A stretch of DNA of 64,000 bases from Cavia porcellus (Eukaryota; Chordata; Mammalia; Rodentia; Caviidae): NCBI RefSeq assembly GCF_034190915.1, contig NW_026947507.1:36481501-36545500 (forward strand), written 5' to 3'. How positions within the stretch are numbered: position 1 is the stretch's first letter; every line of letters begins with the position of its first letter. Shown piece by piece: positions 1-11,048 of this stretch. The notes beneath the pieces were generated by a model, which saw nothing but the letters and a program-made list of their open reading frames with translations, searched no databases and was not told the DNA's origin. Made by a program: the position numbers and the translations under genes.

Positions 1-71
1 TGACTTCCATTTTGATGAAGGATTATTCAGCTATAGATTTCTGTTTTGAACAGAGGTGTCTACCTAGTCAC
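1..71. other. Left edge, nothing recognised
   Basis: Short unique-looking stretch before the first LTR fragment. Confidence 0.5.
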
Positions 72-473
72 TGTTCTGTTGCTAGGATAAAATGTCTGAC
101 CTACACAATTTAAAGAAGCAAAGGCTTATTTCAGCTCATGGTTGCAGAGGCTTCAATCCATGGTCTGTTGTCTCCAAGGCAGAAATATCATAGTGCAAGG
201 GAATGGGGGAGGCAAACTGCTCCCCAAGGTAGCTAGAAAGTAGGGTAAGAGGTAAAGAGCCAGAGAAGACGGGGCCAGGGACTAGACACAGTACCCAAGG
301 TGAAGGCCCCTATGACTGCTTCCTTCAGGTAGGGTGCTGTCTCCCGAATACCCCATCTAATTATGACTTCGTAAATGGATTAATCCACTTGGTGAAGTTA
401 GAGGGGTCTAGTTATCCTCTGGAAACCCTGCCTTGGGACATGTTTAGGGGACAGTTTTATATTTAAACCATAG
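72..473 (-). mobile_element. MaLR-type LTR fragment (reverse orientation)
   Basis: The sequence resembles the reverse complement of ERVL-MaLR LTRs (MLT1/MST type). It starts with a GTTGCTAGGATAAAATGTCT-like LTR end, then a 'tttcagctcatggttgcaga' block, a central purine-rich part, and ends near an 'atttaaaccata' block. Two further relatives lie at about 16.8 kb and 60.8 kb. It is diverged and non-coding. Confidence 0.6.
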
Positions 474-1110
474 CCACTTAATACATACATGTTTGGCAAT
501 AATGTAATTTATCCACTTCATATTTAAATAACTTGTAAATCTGAATTTTTTAATGAGGCAAACATCTTATTTCAACTAGTAGTTTTGGATCTGGACGTGT
601 AAATGGAAACAGACTTCATGCTCTGGTTTTCATTCCTCTCCCAGGAGGTAACGTGAGTGTCAGCCTTGAAATATTTCTTAGATGTATTCGTACTTTTATA
701 ATTGTTGTTCACAAAGATGATGTTCATTACACACATTACCTTGTTGAAATTACCACTGACTATTCAAATCATAGCTTGTAACAATGACTGTGTCGGCTGT
801 AATATTTTTGCTGATAAATACTAGCTTGAAAAGTGTAATCCCAAGTCCTAATTGGCACAGGCAAAGGTTCAAGTCTGGCGTAAACCTAGGTACTGACCCA
901 CCTACTTCTCAAAGCAGCTACCATCTGTGCCCTGGAGGTCATTGATAGTCAGCTCAGAGAGCATGGGCATCTAGACACTTAGGAGGATGTTTATAGTTCT
1001 TTTCCTGCTGGCAGGATTGACAAGATACCTGATATACACAATTTAAAGGAAGAATTTTTCTGATGCCCATAGTGGCACTCAGACACATATACAAAAAAGA
1101 AACATAAATG
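474..1110. other. Intergenic, nothing recognised
   Basis: AT-rich unique-looking DNA with no ORF of interest on either strand. Confidence 0.5.
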
Positions 1111-1222
1111 TGTTGGACATAGTGGTATGCACTTAAAAAGATCCCAGTACTCGAGAGGCTGAGGTGGGAGGATTGCCTTGAGTTTGAGACCAATTTGAAC
1201 TACATAGGGAGACCCTATCTCA
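1111..1222 (+). repeat. B1 SINE, diverged
   Basis: It shows the B1 layout: GGTGG-type start, a CCCAGTACTCGAGAGGCTGAGG box, GGAGGATTGCCTTGAG, and an ending CCCTATCTC tail. It runs directly into a GA-rich microsatellite that probably grew from its A-rich tail. Confidence 0.8.
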
Positions 1223-1224
1223 AG

Positions 1225-1250
1225 CAGAGAAAAAGAGAGAGAGGGAAAGA

Positions 1251-1300
<50 letters not shown>

Positions 1301-1344
1301 GACAGAGAGAGAGACAGAAACAGAGACAGAGACAGAGACAGAGA
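1225..1344. repeat. (GA)n/(GACA)n microsatellite
   Basis: About 120 bp of GA repeats change into GACAGA and GACA repeats. It sits at the 3' tail of the preceding B1 and produces spurious Leu/Ser-rich reading frames on the minus strand. Confidence 0.9.
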
Positions 1345-1420
1345 TAAATATAAGATGGAGTGTAAATCATCTCCAGATTTTCATTTAGTAGCATTGACTT
1401 GGAGCTCAAAGATCAGTTGA

Positions 1421-1538
1421 AGACCCAGATGTGGTGGCTCATGCACTTGGAAGGCTGAAGCAGGAGGATTGCTATGAGTTCAAGGTCAGCATGAACTATA
1501 TAGTGAGACTCCATCTCAAAAAAAAAAAAAAAAAAAAG
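1421..1538 (+). repeat. B1 SINE with A-tail
   Basis: Short B1 copy with the GTGGTGGCTCATGC start, the GGCTGAAGCAGGAGGATTGC box and a tail of about 20 A residues. Confidence 0.8.
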
Positions 1539-3239
1539 ACAGTTGGAGACATCAGTGACAGGAGACAATGTAAAGTTTGAACTGGCATCCAAAAGCAAGA
1601 AACTGTAGGTCAATTCAGAGAACCCTCCTCTGCCAGTGAGGGTGGATGGGGTCCCCTGAGATGCAGGTGGACCTGCCCGAAGCGGATGCTGTCAGAGTTC
1701 ACCTGGGTTCCAGTTAGTGGCTTCTCTTCTCTCGCCTGACCTCTGGCAGGGCATGTGTCATCTCTGTCAGAGACACTTATGAAAGCCTTGGCTGCTACGG
1801 GCTGCAGTTTGACCCTAGGGTGCAGGCCAGTGAGGCACCCCGGTCACAGCACAGGTGCTCATCCTGCAGCTCCCACATCCTCAGGCAAACACCACCGTCT
1901 CCTGGCACTCTTGACCCCTACCTGGACTCAGTTTATTGGTTTTTGTGGAGGGAGTGGTGCTAACTTGCAATGAACCCATTTCCCAGACTCTGCCACATCA
2001 CTTGGCTCAGTTCTGTTGTCTGAGCTGCTCCTGTCACCACCACCCCTGGTTTTGGGGACCCCAATACCACGCCTTATTCTGGTTTTTGCCTTCTCATATC
2101 TTGCCCTGTGCTAGGTGCACTTAAACCTCAATCCATCCACAAAGCCCCACGGAGGCTGGTGTAAGGGTGGGGTAGCAAGCCACAGAGGAAAGCCTAAGAA
2201 ACTGTGAAGCAAGTATGTGTTATTTTTTCCTACTGCCCAAATTCCTGTGCCTCTTCTGTCTTCTTGCCTTGAAATCACTGCAGGGACAGGTGAGTGATGG
2301 TCTTCAAGTGCCCTCAGGATACCTCTAGAGCTGTCAGAGCTGCATGTGACATTTTAGTGGCCATGAGCCACTGATATGTCTCTGGGTTCCATTCTATTTG
2401 GGAAGGAAAAAGATCCCCAAAGCCCATTTTGCTGTGACAGTAAATGGACAGACCCATGACAGCCCTCCGGGCTGTGTGGGCCTGCAGAAAGGCCAACCGT
2501 GGGTGACAGTTTCTCGGGCTGTCGGCACTGTCATCAATGTGACATACACAGGAATAGGGCAGAGGCTGCTACCTAGCTCTGAGCTTGCTGTTGACATTGC
2601 TGAGCCGGGAGGTGTTTCTTTACTGGAAGCCGCAGGTGATAACCATCTGCTCCGACAATCAGATCCAAATGGGCCCACGTAGGAGGCAGGTAGCCTGCAC
2701 TTCTGTAACTAGTAGGCAGAGGTCTTGAGAGGTCCTTTTGTCACCCTATGGGTCATATTCTCCTCTTACTAGAGGGGCACTGGCTGGGGAAGGGGGTACT
2801 GGGTTTTGAAACTGGGACCCTGGGCCACAGCGGGATGCCCCGTTGGATTGCCCAGTTTCTCTACTGTCTCTCCATGGGTGCCCAGCAAATGTATCTGCTT
2901 TATCTAGAGACATTTTTCTCACATTCTCCGTTTCTGTTTCTTTCCCCACCCCCACTTGTTTTATTTTGTTGTAGACACATTTGTCAGGCAGGCAGATCAG
3001 GGAGGTCCAAGAGATCTGCCCGCTGGGGCTGCTATCACTTGAGGACACATCTGTCCCCTGGGCTCACTCCTCCCTCACAGCTGTGTCTCTGCAGCCGGGA
3101 GATGACTGTGCATGGCAATCTGCAGAGGCACAGCTGTCTGCAGAGCCCAGCTGGTACATGGCGGGCCACCCCTGCAGGTTGTTGGGGTACCACCCTCACA
3201 CCTGACACACTCGGGGCCACAGCTGCTTCCTTTCTGGCT
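1539..3239. other. Intergenic, no gene recognised
   Basis: Overlapping short open frames occur on both strands (up to 192 codons at 2748-3326), but none matches a family I know and none has exon-like boundaries. I treat them as chance frames in moderately GC-rich DNA. Confidence 0.5.
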
Positions 3240-3472
3240 CCTTCTTGCTGTCCTTTAGTTGTGCTGCTGTGGCTGCCTCGATGTCCTGAGTTGATTCAAA
3301 ACATTTCTCTTTCACAGTCATTTTAGCTTTGGGGAAGAGCCAGAGATCACGTGGTGCCACAGCCAGAGAATAAGGGAATAAGCACACACTGTGGTGCTCT
3401 TGTAAGCCTCCATTTTCACTGGATGGCATCTGGCGGGCAGCATTAGCTGTATTTTTTGATCACACCTCGTAG
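3240..3472 (-). pseudogene. Mariner-family transposase relic, 5'/central part (minus strand)
   Basis: Read on the minus strand, this begins with an AGGTGTGATCAAAAAATACA-like 5' end. It then encodes a degenerate transposase block in which the catalytic-region motif 'YSPDLAP.DFWLFPK' of mariner proteins appears as YSLAVAPRDLWLFPK, followed by FEST-QDIEAATAAQLK. It is an inactive fossil with frameshifts. The matching 3' part lies immediately next to it but on the opposite strand. Confidence 0.7.
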
Positions 3473-3480
3473 AAATGCTC

Positions 3481-3610
3481 ACAAAAGACTTCTGGAGCAG
3501 CTTCAGAAAGTGGCAGGAACTGGATAAGTGTGTTTGCAGCAAGGGGGAGTTTTCTGAGGGGGATTAATGTCACTGAGTTTTTTTACTGTAATATACTTTG
3601 AAAAATTTTA
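3481..3610 (+). pseudogene. Mariner-family transposase relic, 3' part (plus strand)
   Basis: The plus strand encodes the usual C-terminal end of the same mariner family (KDFWSSFRKWQELDKC, ending FSEGD-stop near 3562). A non-coding 3' segment rich in T, similar to the element's 3' end, follows. It is head-to-head with the 5' part to its left. Confidence 0.65.
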
Positions 3611-4414
3611 AATATACATGTATAGGTTAGCTAATGGTCAACTTGGAACACCCAGCTGAACTGAATCAGCATGGTGCTGGGTGCGGGAGGCCCACCTGAG
3701 GATTGCTGCCAACAGCATGAGAGGAGAACTGGAGGGGAAGATGGCGCTCTGCTGATTCTCCTGGAGAAGCTGTCACTCTGATTTTCCTGACATGAACTCA
3801 GCTGTTCTCATGGTTGGAGGAGCTCTGGTCCTGGCTGTCACTGAGGATGGCTGCAGTTCTTTTCAGGGGAGCTCTGGTCCTTACCTTGAGCGTAGCTTCC
3901 TGGCTCAAGTGCAGATCCCTCAGCCTGCTGGCACAGCTCCTGCATCCCACTGGCACAGACTTTCTAGCTTCTACTGCTGACCTCTGAGCCTTCCCAGGGC
4001 AGATCCTTGATACAACCTTGCATGAGACATTACCATGGGCTCTAGGTCTTCAGCTGGATTTGTGCAGGACATTGCCATGGGATCCAGGACCTCAGCTAGA
4101 TCATTTGAGTCTCCACTCACTCTTTTATATTTGACTTTTTGGATGAATATTATAAAATGATCCTATAAATTATGTGTCCTGTATTATATTTTTCCATTTA
4201 TAACAACAAAGTGTATTGGTGTATTGACAACAATACACCAAATATCTTCAGCATCCTTTTAATTAAAATCTGGCTTCTGTCATTTATGAATGACATTTAT
4301 CTGTCCTTTATATATTTCCATGCTGTGAGAGCTCATGTCTCTGTAGTGTTGAGTAATATTCCATTGCCTGGATGTCATTAGTTCGTATTATTTTGATATA
4401 TTTCATCCTTACAA
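3611..4414. other. Unrecognised repeat-like intergenic stretch
   Basis: It contains two imperfect direct repeats of about 32 bp (4026-4058 and 4068-4099, period 42) and two copies of GGAGCTCTGGTCCT (3819 and 3868). The 3' part is AT-rich and resembles the end of an old LINE. I cannot name a family. Confidence 0.35.
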
Positions 4415-4540
4415 CAGCCTACCAATGCCAGCACTGTTTATTAAGTCAGATTTAGAAGAGAAAATTGAGGCAGTGGGAAGTTACCATCTCTCTCATAGTC
4501 ACTGAGCTATGGAGTGGTAGAGCTCGGTGGTGGAACTGAA
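4415..4540 (-). repeat. MIR SINE fragment
   Basis: It carries the reverse complement of the MIR core, seen as AAAATTGAGGCAGTGGGAAG followed by a 'tcatagtcactgagct' block. Confidence 0.5.
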
Positions 4541-7500
4541 TTTTCAGAGCTTATGCCTTTATTTTGAAGCCATGTGGTCTTGGGAAGGCTTCTGGAAAGG
4601 GGCTGTGTGCCTGGGTGGGTGTGAAGCCAGAGTCTGAAGTCCTGGAGAACCGTGAGGTACAGGGCATCAGCAGGAGTTCACAGTGATCAGGGCACCTCTG
4701 CCAAAGCAAGCAGGTGATTTTGTAAAACAAGTCATTATTTTGGAGAGGCACATACTGTATTTTTAAAGATAAAATGACACGATGGGCTTTGTTTGTGTCA
4801 AAATAAGCCCTGCTTGGGAAGTAATAATGAATAGTTGGAGAACAAGTGATCAGCCCTGAGCTGAATTTGCAGAAGCCAGGAGTTTGGATATACAGAGGAG
4901 CCTCCCTTTTTATGCTAAAATGTTTTAAAAGTGTTGGGAGAGAGATACATCTCAATTCAGTGCACAGTTTATAAAAACCTTTCTGGGGGAGATTCCAAGC
5001 AGGAACATTGAACACTTGAACAAATCCAACACCACTGAGGCTCTGCTACTTCTGCTTTGCCTGGCTCTTCCTAATGGCTTGTCTCAGAGCTGCCTCGTAG
5101 GTTTGGTTGCTCATGCAAGAATGTTATTTTTCATACTGAGCCTGAGAATGAACAGTAAGGGAAACAGTGGAGGTTGGAGAACAAAGACCCTTGAAAAGTT
5201 AAAAAAGAGCCAGGCAGTGGTTATTCGGAGGGCTACTGCAGAGGCTGGGTGGGAGGGGAAGGTGGCCTGCGTGGAGTCACCACTGCCCAGAGCAGAGCGG
5301 AGCTCCACAGGGAGGGGAGGGTTGGTGTGACAGAGCAGGCCTCTTTTCCCCCAGGCACATCCTTTCTCTGGGGAGACTGTTATAGGCTGGATGCAGGATG
5401 CTGCCACCCACCCGACACATCTATTTTTATAACTATGACCTAGTACTGGGTTTTGCGGAGAGAGACCTACTTTCCAGCCAGTTGAGCCCAACAGAGAGAA
5501 AACACCTCTCCCACAAAACCTCCTCGCTATCGTACTGCCGGGCCAAAGTGAGGGAAAAGCAGGCTGCTTTGCATTTCTTCTGCGACTGAATTTGCAGGAA
5601 GAATAGCAGTGTAAGATGATATACACAATCTGCTGCAAAATGGTTTGCACATTCCAAGAGACAGATTAACAACCCGCATGCCCAAAAGGTGAGGGGGCTG
5701 GGCAGCCCGTGACAAAGCAGAGGCTGGAGAAAGCTCGGAGGTGCTGGCGGAAGTGCTGGCACTCGGGTCACATGCTCCTCTCTGGCCAATGAGGTGCTAG
5801 CTTCCTTCAGCCTCTTCCTTGCCCGGTACACTGGTGATTGCTCCCAGAGTTGGTTCACTCGCTAAGACCCAAGGCAGGACTTAGGGTAACAGAAAACTGA
5901 GACGTGGCTGTGGGCACAGGCTGCTTTCTGGGTTTTGAGCAGGGCCCATTGGCTAGTTTTCCTGCTATTTCAGGTCTGCAGTGGCGGGAGAGAGCTGTCC
6001 AGACAGCTCTAGGGGCCCCCAGTTTCTCTGTGGGATCAAGAGGCTCCGGAGTGGGGAGCCTCCTGCGTACATCATGGGGACACAGCCAGCCTGGGGTGTA
6101 ATCACCCCCCTGGCCTAGGTTCCGAGAAACGAGATAGGGAGGAGCAAAGCCTCGGGGGAGTTGAGCTCTTCACAAATTGTGAAGTAGAGCAGAGCTGCCT
6201 GGAGGCACTGGCTGTCCAGGCCAGTGGGCATGGAGAAAGCCAGGCCATTCTGCATGTCTCCCCCTCCCCCACAGTGTGCAGCTGAGGCAGAGACACAAGC
6301 AATTTAAGCTCTCACTGTCTCCCAAAAGGCTGAGAAACAGGAAGCAAGACTAAAAGCTGCAAAGGCTGGTTAGCCAATGTTTTGCCAATGTGGAGCCTGG
6401 TACCTAGAGCAGGCCCTACATATGGCACTCTCCTTCCCTGGGTGTGGGATCCTCCACAGCACTCCTAACTCCCCAACCTGGATGCCTCAGTCTTCTCTGG
6501 AAGAGGCCTGCTTTCCTTCTTCCAAATTGTGCCTGTGGTGGACCAAGCTAAGAATTCATTGCGTTCCCTCTGACACCTGCCCTCCAGTTTATGTGAGCTG
6601 CTTTGCCCATGAGAGAGCCAAAGAGGAGCTAAAGCCCAAGTGTGTCATCCCCCAAATGCATGATCTTATGCATTCATTTAAAACCTGCAGAAGAAAGAGT
6701 CTCTCAGTGTACTGCAGTCAAAAGGAATCTGTAAAACTGGTACCCTCTGGGACTCACCTTTAAAAGAAACACAGGTTATTGTGCAAATTTTTGGAGGAGA
6801 TGTTCTAAAGGGGAGTTTGTAAAGAATCAGGAGTAATTAGCCTGACAAAGCTACTAGAGGGGACTGTAAAAGCCACCTTCAAATCAGTGAAAGGTTAGCT
6901 TGGTTCTAAAAGACAGCACTAGAACTTGGGGGGAGAAGTAACAACCTACCGGTGACTAGGCCTCCAGCCATGTGTTGCCTAACAACAAGTCAGTCACCCA
7001 TGGGCCAAATAAACAGTGGTGGCCCCGCAAGAGTCTGCCACCCAGTAGTCCATCTTTGTCTTGGTTTGTGTAACATCTCCAAGGTTCAGGCAGCATTGAG
7101 GTTGCCTAGCAACATGTTTCTCAGAAGGCATCTCTGTTATTAATGGACACGTGACTGTCAGTAAGCAGTCAGGAAGACACTTAGTCAGGGCCTCTTCAGG
7201 CAGTGCCCAAGAGAGGCTGGACAGCCCGCAGGAGAAGTGACACAGCCAGCTCTTGTGGTGGGCGGATGAATGAGAAGCCTGGGTCACTCCATAATTCTCT
7301 GGGATATGAATTCTAGGCGCCACGAATTATCCAAGGATATTTCTAAAATTTCTCAGTGCCAGTTAGACTTTTTGTCTGCTTACAAAAGAGAAAAATGAAT
7401 TAAAGTGAACCAGTGGGACCCAGGAATGATTTTCCTGGGTTACTTTCAGTATTTTACTTTTCGATGTCTTTGTATTCTTCTTAATTTCAGATTTCAGAAA

Positions 7501-7582
7501 ATTTTCTTGTTTCTTTACTCATGCACCATTATATTAATGACACGGTAAACACTCCTAGTATTACAGGTGATGAAAAAAAAAA
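4541..7582. other. Intergenic, no gene recognised
   Basis: Long minus-strand open frames (4551-5015, 5111-5650, 5433-5858) overlap plus-strand frames and show no recognisable domain. The interval has few recognisable repeats, so it may hold non-coding constrained DNA, but that cannot be judged without an alignment. Confidence 0.4.
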
Positions 7583-7800
7583 CCAGGCCTGGTGATACAC
7601 ACTCGTAATCTCCATATCTGTGAGGCTGAGGCAGGTGAAGTGTAAGTTTGAGCCCATCCTGGGCAGCTTAGCCAGAGGCCCATCTCAACGCAGAAAATAA
7701 GGGTCTGGGATTTAGCTCAGTGATGTGAGTGACTGCCTAGAAAACACAAGGTAGTGAGTTCAATCCCCAATACCACAAAACAAACAAACAAAAACAAAAG
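7583..7800 (+). repeat. Composite SINE, B1 unit followed by ID-like unit (B1-dID type)
   Basis: A diverged B1 monomer (GGCCTGGTGATACACACTCG through GGCCCATCTCAA) is joined to a tRNA-like unit with an A-box (TTTAGCTCAGTGATG) and B-box (GAGTTCAATCCCC), then an A-rich tail. The order B1 then ID is that of the B1-dID family described in several rodent families. Confidence 0.7.
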
Positions 7801-7936
7801 TAGAAAAGAAAAATGATTGGGGATGAAAATGAAACCCAGTGTAAAGGCTTGGATCCAAACCTCATTATTACAAAAATAAAATAATAAATAAGTAAATTTT
7901 GCAACGTGGTTCTGGAGGAATGAACATGTAAATACA

Positions 7937-8398
7937 ATGAAGCTGAAGGTCAAAGAAACAAACAGGAAAAAAGAAAGAAAAAACTATGCTGACTTACCAC
8001 TAGAAATGGCTTTTGCTGTGGCTACAATAATTAATGCCTGCAAAAGAATAGACATCAGTTTAAAAGAAGAAAGAGTTCTAGATACAAAAAAAGTAAAGAC
8101 TTCTGGACTCAAAATCAAAGAATTCACAGGTAAGCCATAGAAATACTGGGGGAAGGTACGGGTGAGACTTATGTCTCCTTTGGAGAATAAGAGGCCTTCT
8201 AAAAAATCAGAATCTGAAACGAAAGCACTCACCTGCTTTGCCATAAAACATCTCGTCAAAAACACAATGTGCGTAGAGGCCCCTGAAAGAACCAAAATCT
8301 TTACGACACAGTGGAAAAGAATTAATGTAATATTTAACAAGCTCAGAAAGACAATTGGACTGTCTCTGAAGATGACCAAGTTCACGAAGAGGAAATGA
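7937..8398 (+). pseudogene. Unrecognised degenerate ORF, possible processed pseudogene
   Basis: One reading frame runs from 7937 to 8398, interrupted only by a TAG at 8138-8140. It is lysine-rich, with the first part around AFAVATIINACKRIDISLKE and the second around TKIFTTQWKRINVIFNKLRK. The complementary strand is also open for 152 codons (7984-8442). I do not recognise either product. No A-tail or flanking duplication is evident. It may be a decayed gene copy, a decayed element ORF, or chance in AT-rich DNA. Confidence 0.2.
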
Positions 8399-8468
8399 AC
8401 CAAGACTAATGGTGACAGACAGTCCCCAAGACCATTGTTCATCTATTAACGGATGTTGGAGGGCTTTC

Positions 8469-8615
8469 TTTTGTCTTTTTGAGACAGAGTCTTGCTACGC
8501 ATTTCAGGCTGGCCTTGAACTTGCTTTGTAGCCCAAGTCAGCCTTAAACTCACAGTGATCCTCCTGCCTCAGCCTCCTGGGTGCTGGAATTATAGTCGTG
8601 TACCACCACACCTGA
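8469..8615 (-). repeat. B1 SINE (reverse)
   Basis: It reads GTCTTTTTGAGACAGAGTCT through CACCACACCTG on the plus strand, with the internal tandem duplication typical of rodent B1 (two 'aggctgg/agtcagcc' halves). Confidence 0.85.
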
Positions 8616-9850
8616 CTGGACCATGCTGGACGATGTGTTTTTGTCGAATGTAAACATTAGGGTTAGCGCCAGTTGGAGGAAGTGGACATGCTCATGACAC
8701 ACTCATGTACTAACACATAAGTATGCACTGATGCAGTCTTTTGGGAGCTGTGTTTGGCAATACATAGAGTTCAGAAGCCTCAAAACTTCTCTAACAAACA
8801 AAGTCCACTGAAGGGAATTGTTATAAAGAAATCATGAGGACTGTGCATCAGGTTTAGCTTGCAGAGTAATGCCGCAGTATTGCTTGTGTGTGTGACTAGA
8901 GTAAGGGGTTAGATCGACTGGACACATCCACAGAGGGGAGCTCGCTGCAGTTATTATGAAGGCTGTGGAAGAATCGCTAATCACACAGCAACATGGGCGT
9001 GGGTCACCCTGTGTACTCCTGTCACTGGTGTTGGGGTAACTGTTGGTTATTTATTTTGTTCCTTTGTTTTAATGGTGTAAGTTTTCAGTGAGGCTGAGTC
9101 TTGAACAGGAAGGGAACTGGGCTCCAGGGTGCATGGTGTCCCAGGTGGGCTCCGTGACCTCACTCCAGGTCACTCGGCACTTACTTACCCAAAGGCCTCC
9201 TGGACAGTTGTGCAAGCCGCCAGCTCTGCAAGGGCTGGAGTGGTCCCCTGGGTAGAAGGAGTTGTCCTCAGCCAAGGTGTGTAGAGCAGCTGTTGGCAGC
9301 ACTTGCGGAACTGTCACCATTACTTGGCTTCCCTTCTCTCTGCCCCAGCCGGGGGTATGCGTGGGATAGAGCTGTGAGTGGGGCTCTCTATAGTTACTAC
9401 CCCATCTCCAGGGTCGGGGAGCGCAAGTCCAGGCCCTTCCAGGGCCTGCTCCTTGGTGAACGCTTTGTTTGCTTCTCACTCCTGGTCCTGGGGCTCCCTC
9501 CTCTCTTTTGCTCCTTCTCTCTTTCCCCTCTCATCTCCTTTATTCTCCTCTCCTTCACTCCCTGCACTCTGGTCCCCCTTTTCCTTTCCTCTTCCTCTTC
9601 CCCATAGGCCTGAAGCCAACATGATCTGAGGGAAAGGGAGAGCCTCTCTTAAGGGGAAAAAAAGGTACAAAAGGAAGAATTAAAGTATAGGCCTTTGAAA
9701 GAGGTCATGTGAGTGAGAGGCCTGAGCTTAAATTTCATGGTGAATCTACTTTTAATTCCAAATGTGGGTTTTTTTTTGGTAATTTTTATTTTAAAGAGAA
9801 TAAAAGCAAGCACAATCAAACAGAATAAAGGCACTCAAAAGAAAGCACTG
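8616..9850. other. Intergenic, including a pyrimidine-rich tract
   Basis: No gene is recognised. A C/T-rich run at 9481-9605 could adopt an unusual DNA structure and gives rise to spurious Ser/Leu-rich open frames. Confidence 0.4.
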
Positions 9851-10195
9851 TGATGCAGGATTTCAAAACAAGATAAAAGGAAATCAACAATGATTACCAT
9901 AATGCCTCTTGTTGTCTTCAAAATAGCTGCCCATATCTTCAGACATGTTAAAATCAAGCAAACAGAATGGAATAGAACCAGTAAAAACAAAACAATAAAT
10001 GCAATACAGGACTTCAAAACAAGATAAGAGTAAATCCCAAATGGTTAGCATAATTTATCTTGTTATGTTTAAAATAGCTGTCCATGCCATCAGATATAAT
10101 AAAATCAAACAAGACAGAAAAGAATACAACCCAATCAAATAAATGATACAGGGCTTCAAAACAAGATAACAGGGAGTTAACAATGGCCATCACCT
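9851..10195. repeat. Diverged tandem repeat, period about 142-151 bp
   Basis: TTCAAAACAAGATA occurs at 9862, 10013 and 10155. Between these, longer blocks repeat in the same order (AAATAGCTG(C/T)CCAT, TTAAAATCAA/AATAAAATCAA and a lysine-codon-like A-rich part). There are about 2.4 copies, AT-rich and clearly diverged. Each unit carries an AGATAA motif. Confidence 0.75.
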
Positions 10196-10663
10196 TCAGA
10201 AGGAGGAGATCCCCCATAGATGCTCCATTGTGTATTATTATCCTCTAAATAGATAATCAGACTTTAAGCCTGAAAAGTCAGTGAAGCATTAAACACTACA
10301 AGCATTAAGTTGTATTTCACCTCAATAGCTATCATCACAGCCTGTGTTTCTCCTGATCAGCTGGTCACTTACGGGGGCGGGGCATTGGCTCTTCTTGTCT
10401 TTCAGTCCTAAGTGCTGGAAGGGGCTGGCATCTGCTTCTCCTCCTGGTGGCCTGCGTGGTGCCCATCTTGCAGGAAGGGCTTGGTTTTTTGTTGGCTTCT
10501 TGTTTTCCTTCACAGTCGATGAATGACCCCAAATTTGGTTTTTATCACTTGTATGATTTTTCTTTTTCTTACTTACATAGTATTGCTAAACTATATTGAA
10601 TATTTTTTTCTGTATTTTTCACTTTATGTCAATGGTAGTCTTCATGGTATTTTTTAAAAAATC
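10196..10663. other. Intergenic, nothing recognised
   Basis: AT-rich flanks surround a more GC-rich core near 10365-10480. The core has overlapping short frames on both strands and no recognisable product. Confidence 0.4.
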
Positions 10664-10806
10664 TTTTTGAAACAGGGTCTCGCTATGCAGTTCAGGCTGG
10701 CTTTGAGCTCACTTTGTAGCCCAGGCTGGTCTCGAACTTGCAATGATCCTCTTGCCTCAGCCTCCTAAGTGCTGAGATTGCAGGTGTGAACCACCATGCC
10801 TGGCTT
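10664..10806 (-). repeat. B1 SINE (reverse)
   Basis: It reads TCTTTTTGAAACAGGGTCTC through CACCATGCCTGGC, with the duplicated internal segment of rodent B1. Confidence 0.85.
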
Positions 10807-11019
10807 CTCCGTGGTATTTTTATGTAGTTTTTTTCAGTCAACATTTCATTTGGGAAATTAACCCAACTGATACATGTATAGATTTAGTTTTAAAAATTGC
10901 ACTATAGTATTCCCTGGTATGGCTATCAGATTTTATTCATCTTCCTATTGGAGTTTTAAAAATAAAAACAGCAGTTTGTAAAAACAATAGCAGTTTGGAA
11001 CAACATATACATGAATGCA

Positions 11020-11048
11020 CATATATATATATATATATATATACACAT
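11020..11048. repeat. (AT)n microsatellite
   Basis: An alternating AT run inside a longer ACATAT-type region. Confidence 0.8.
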
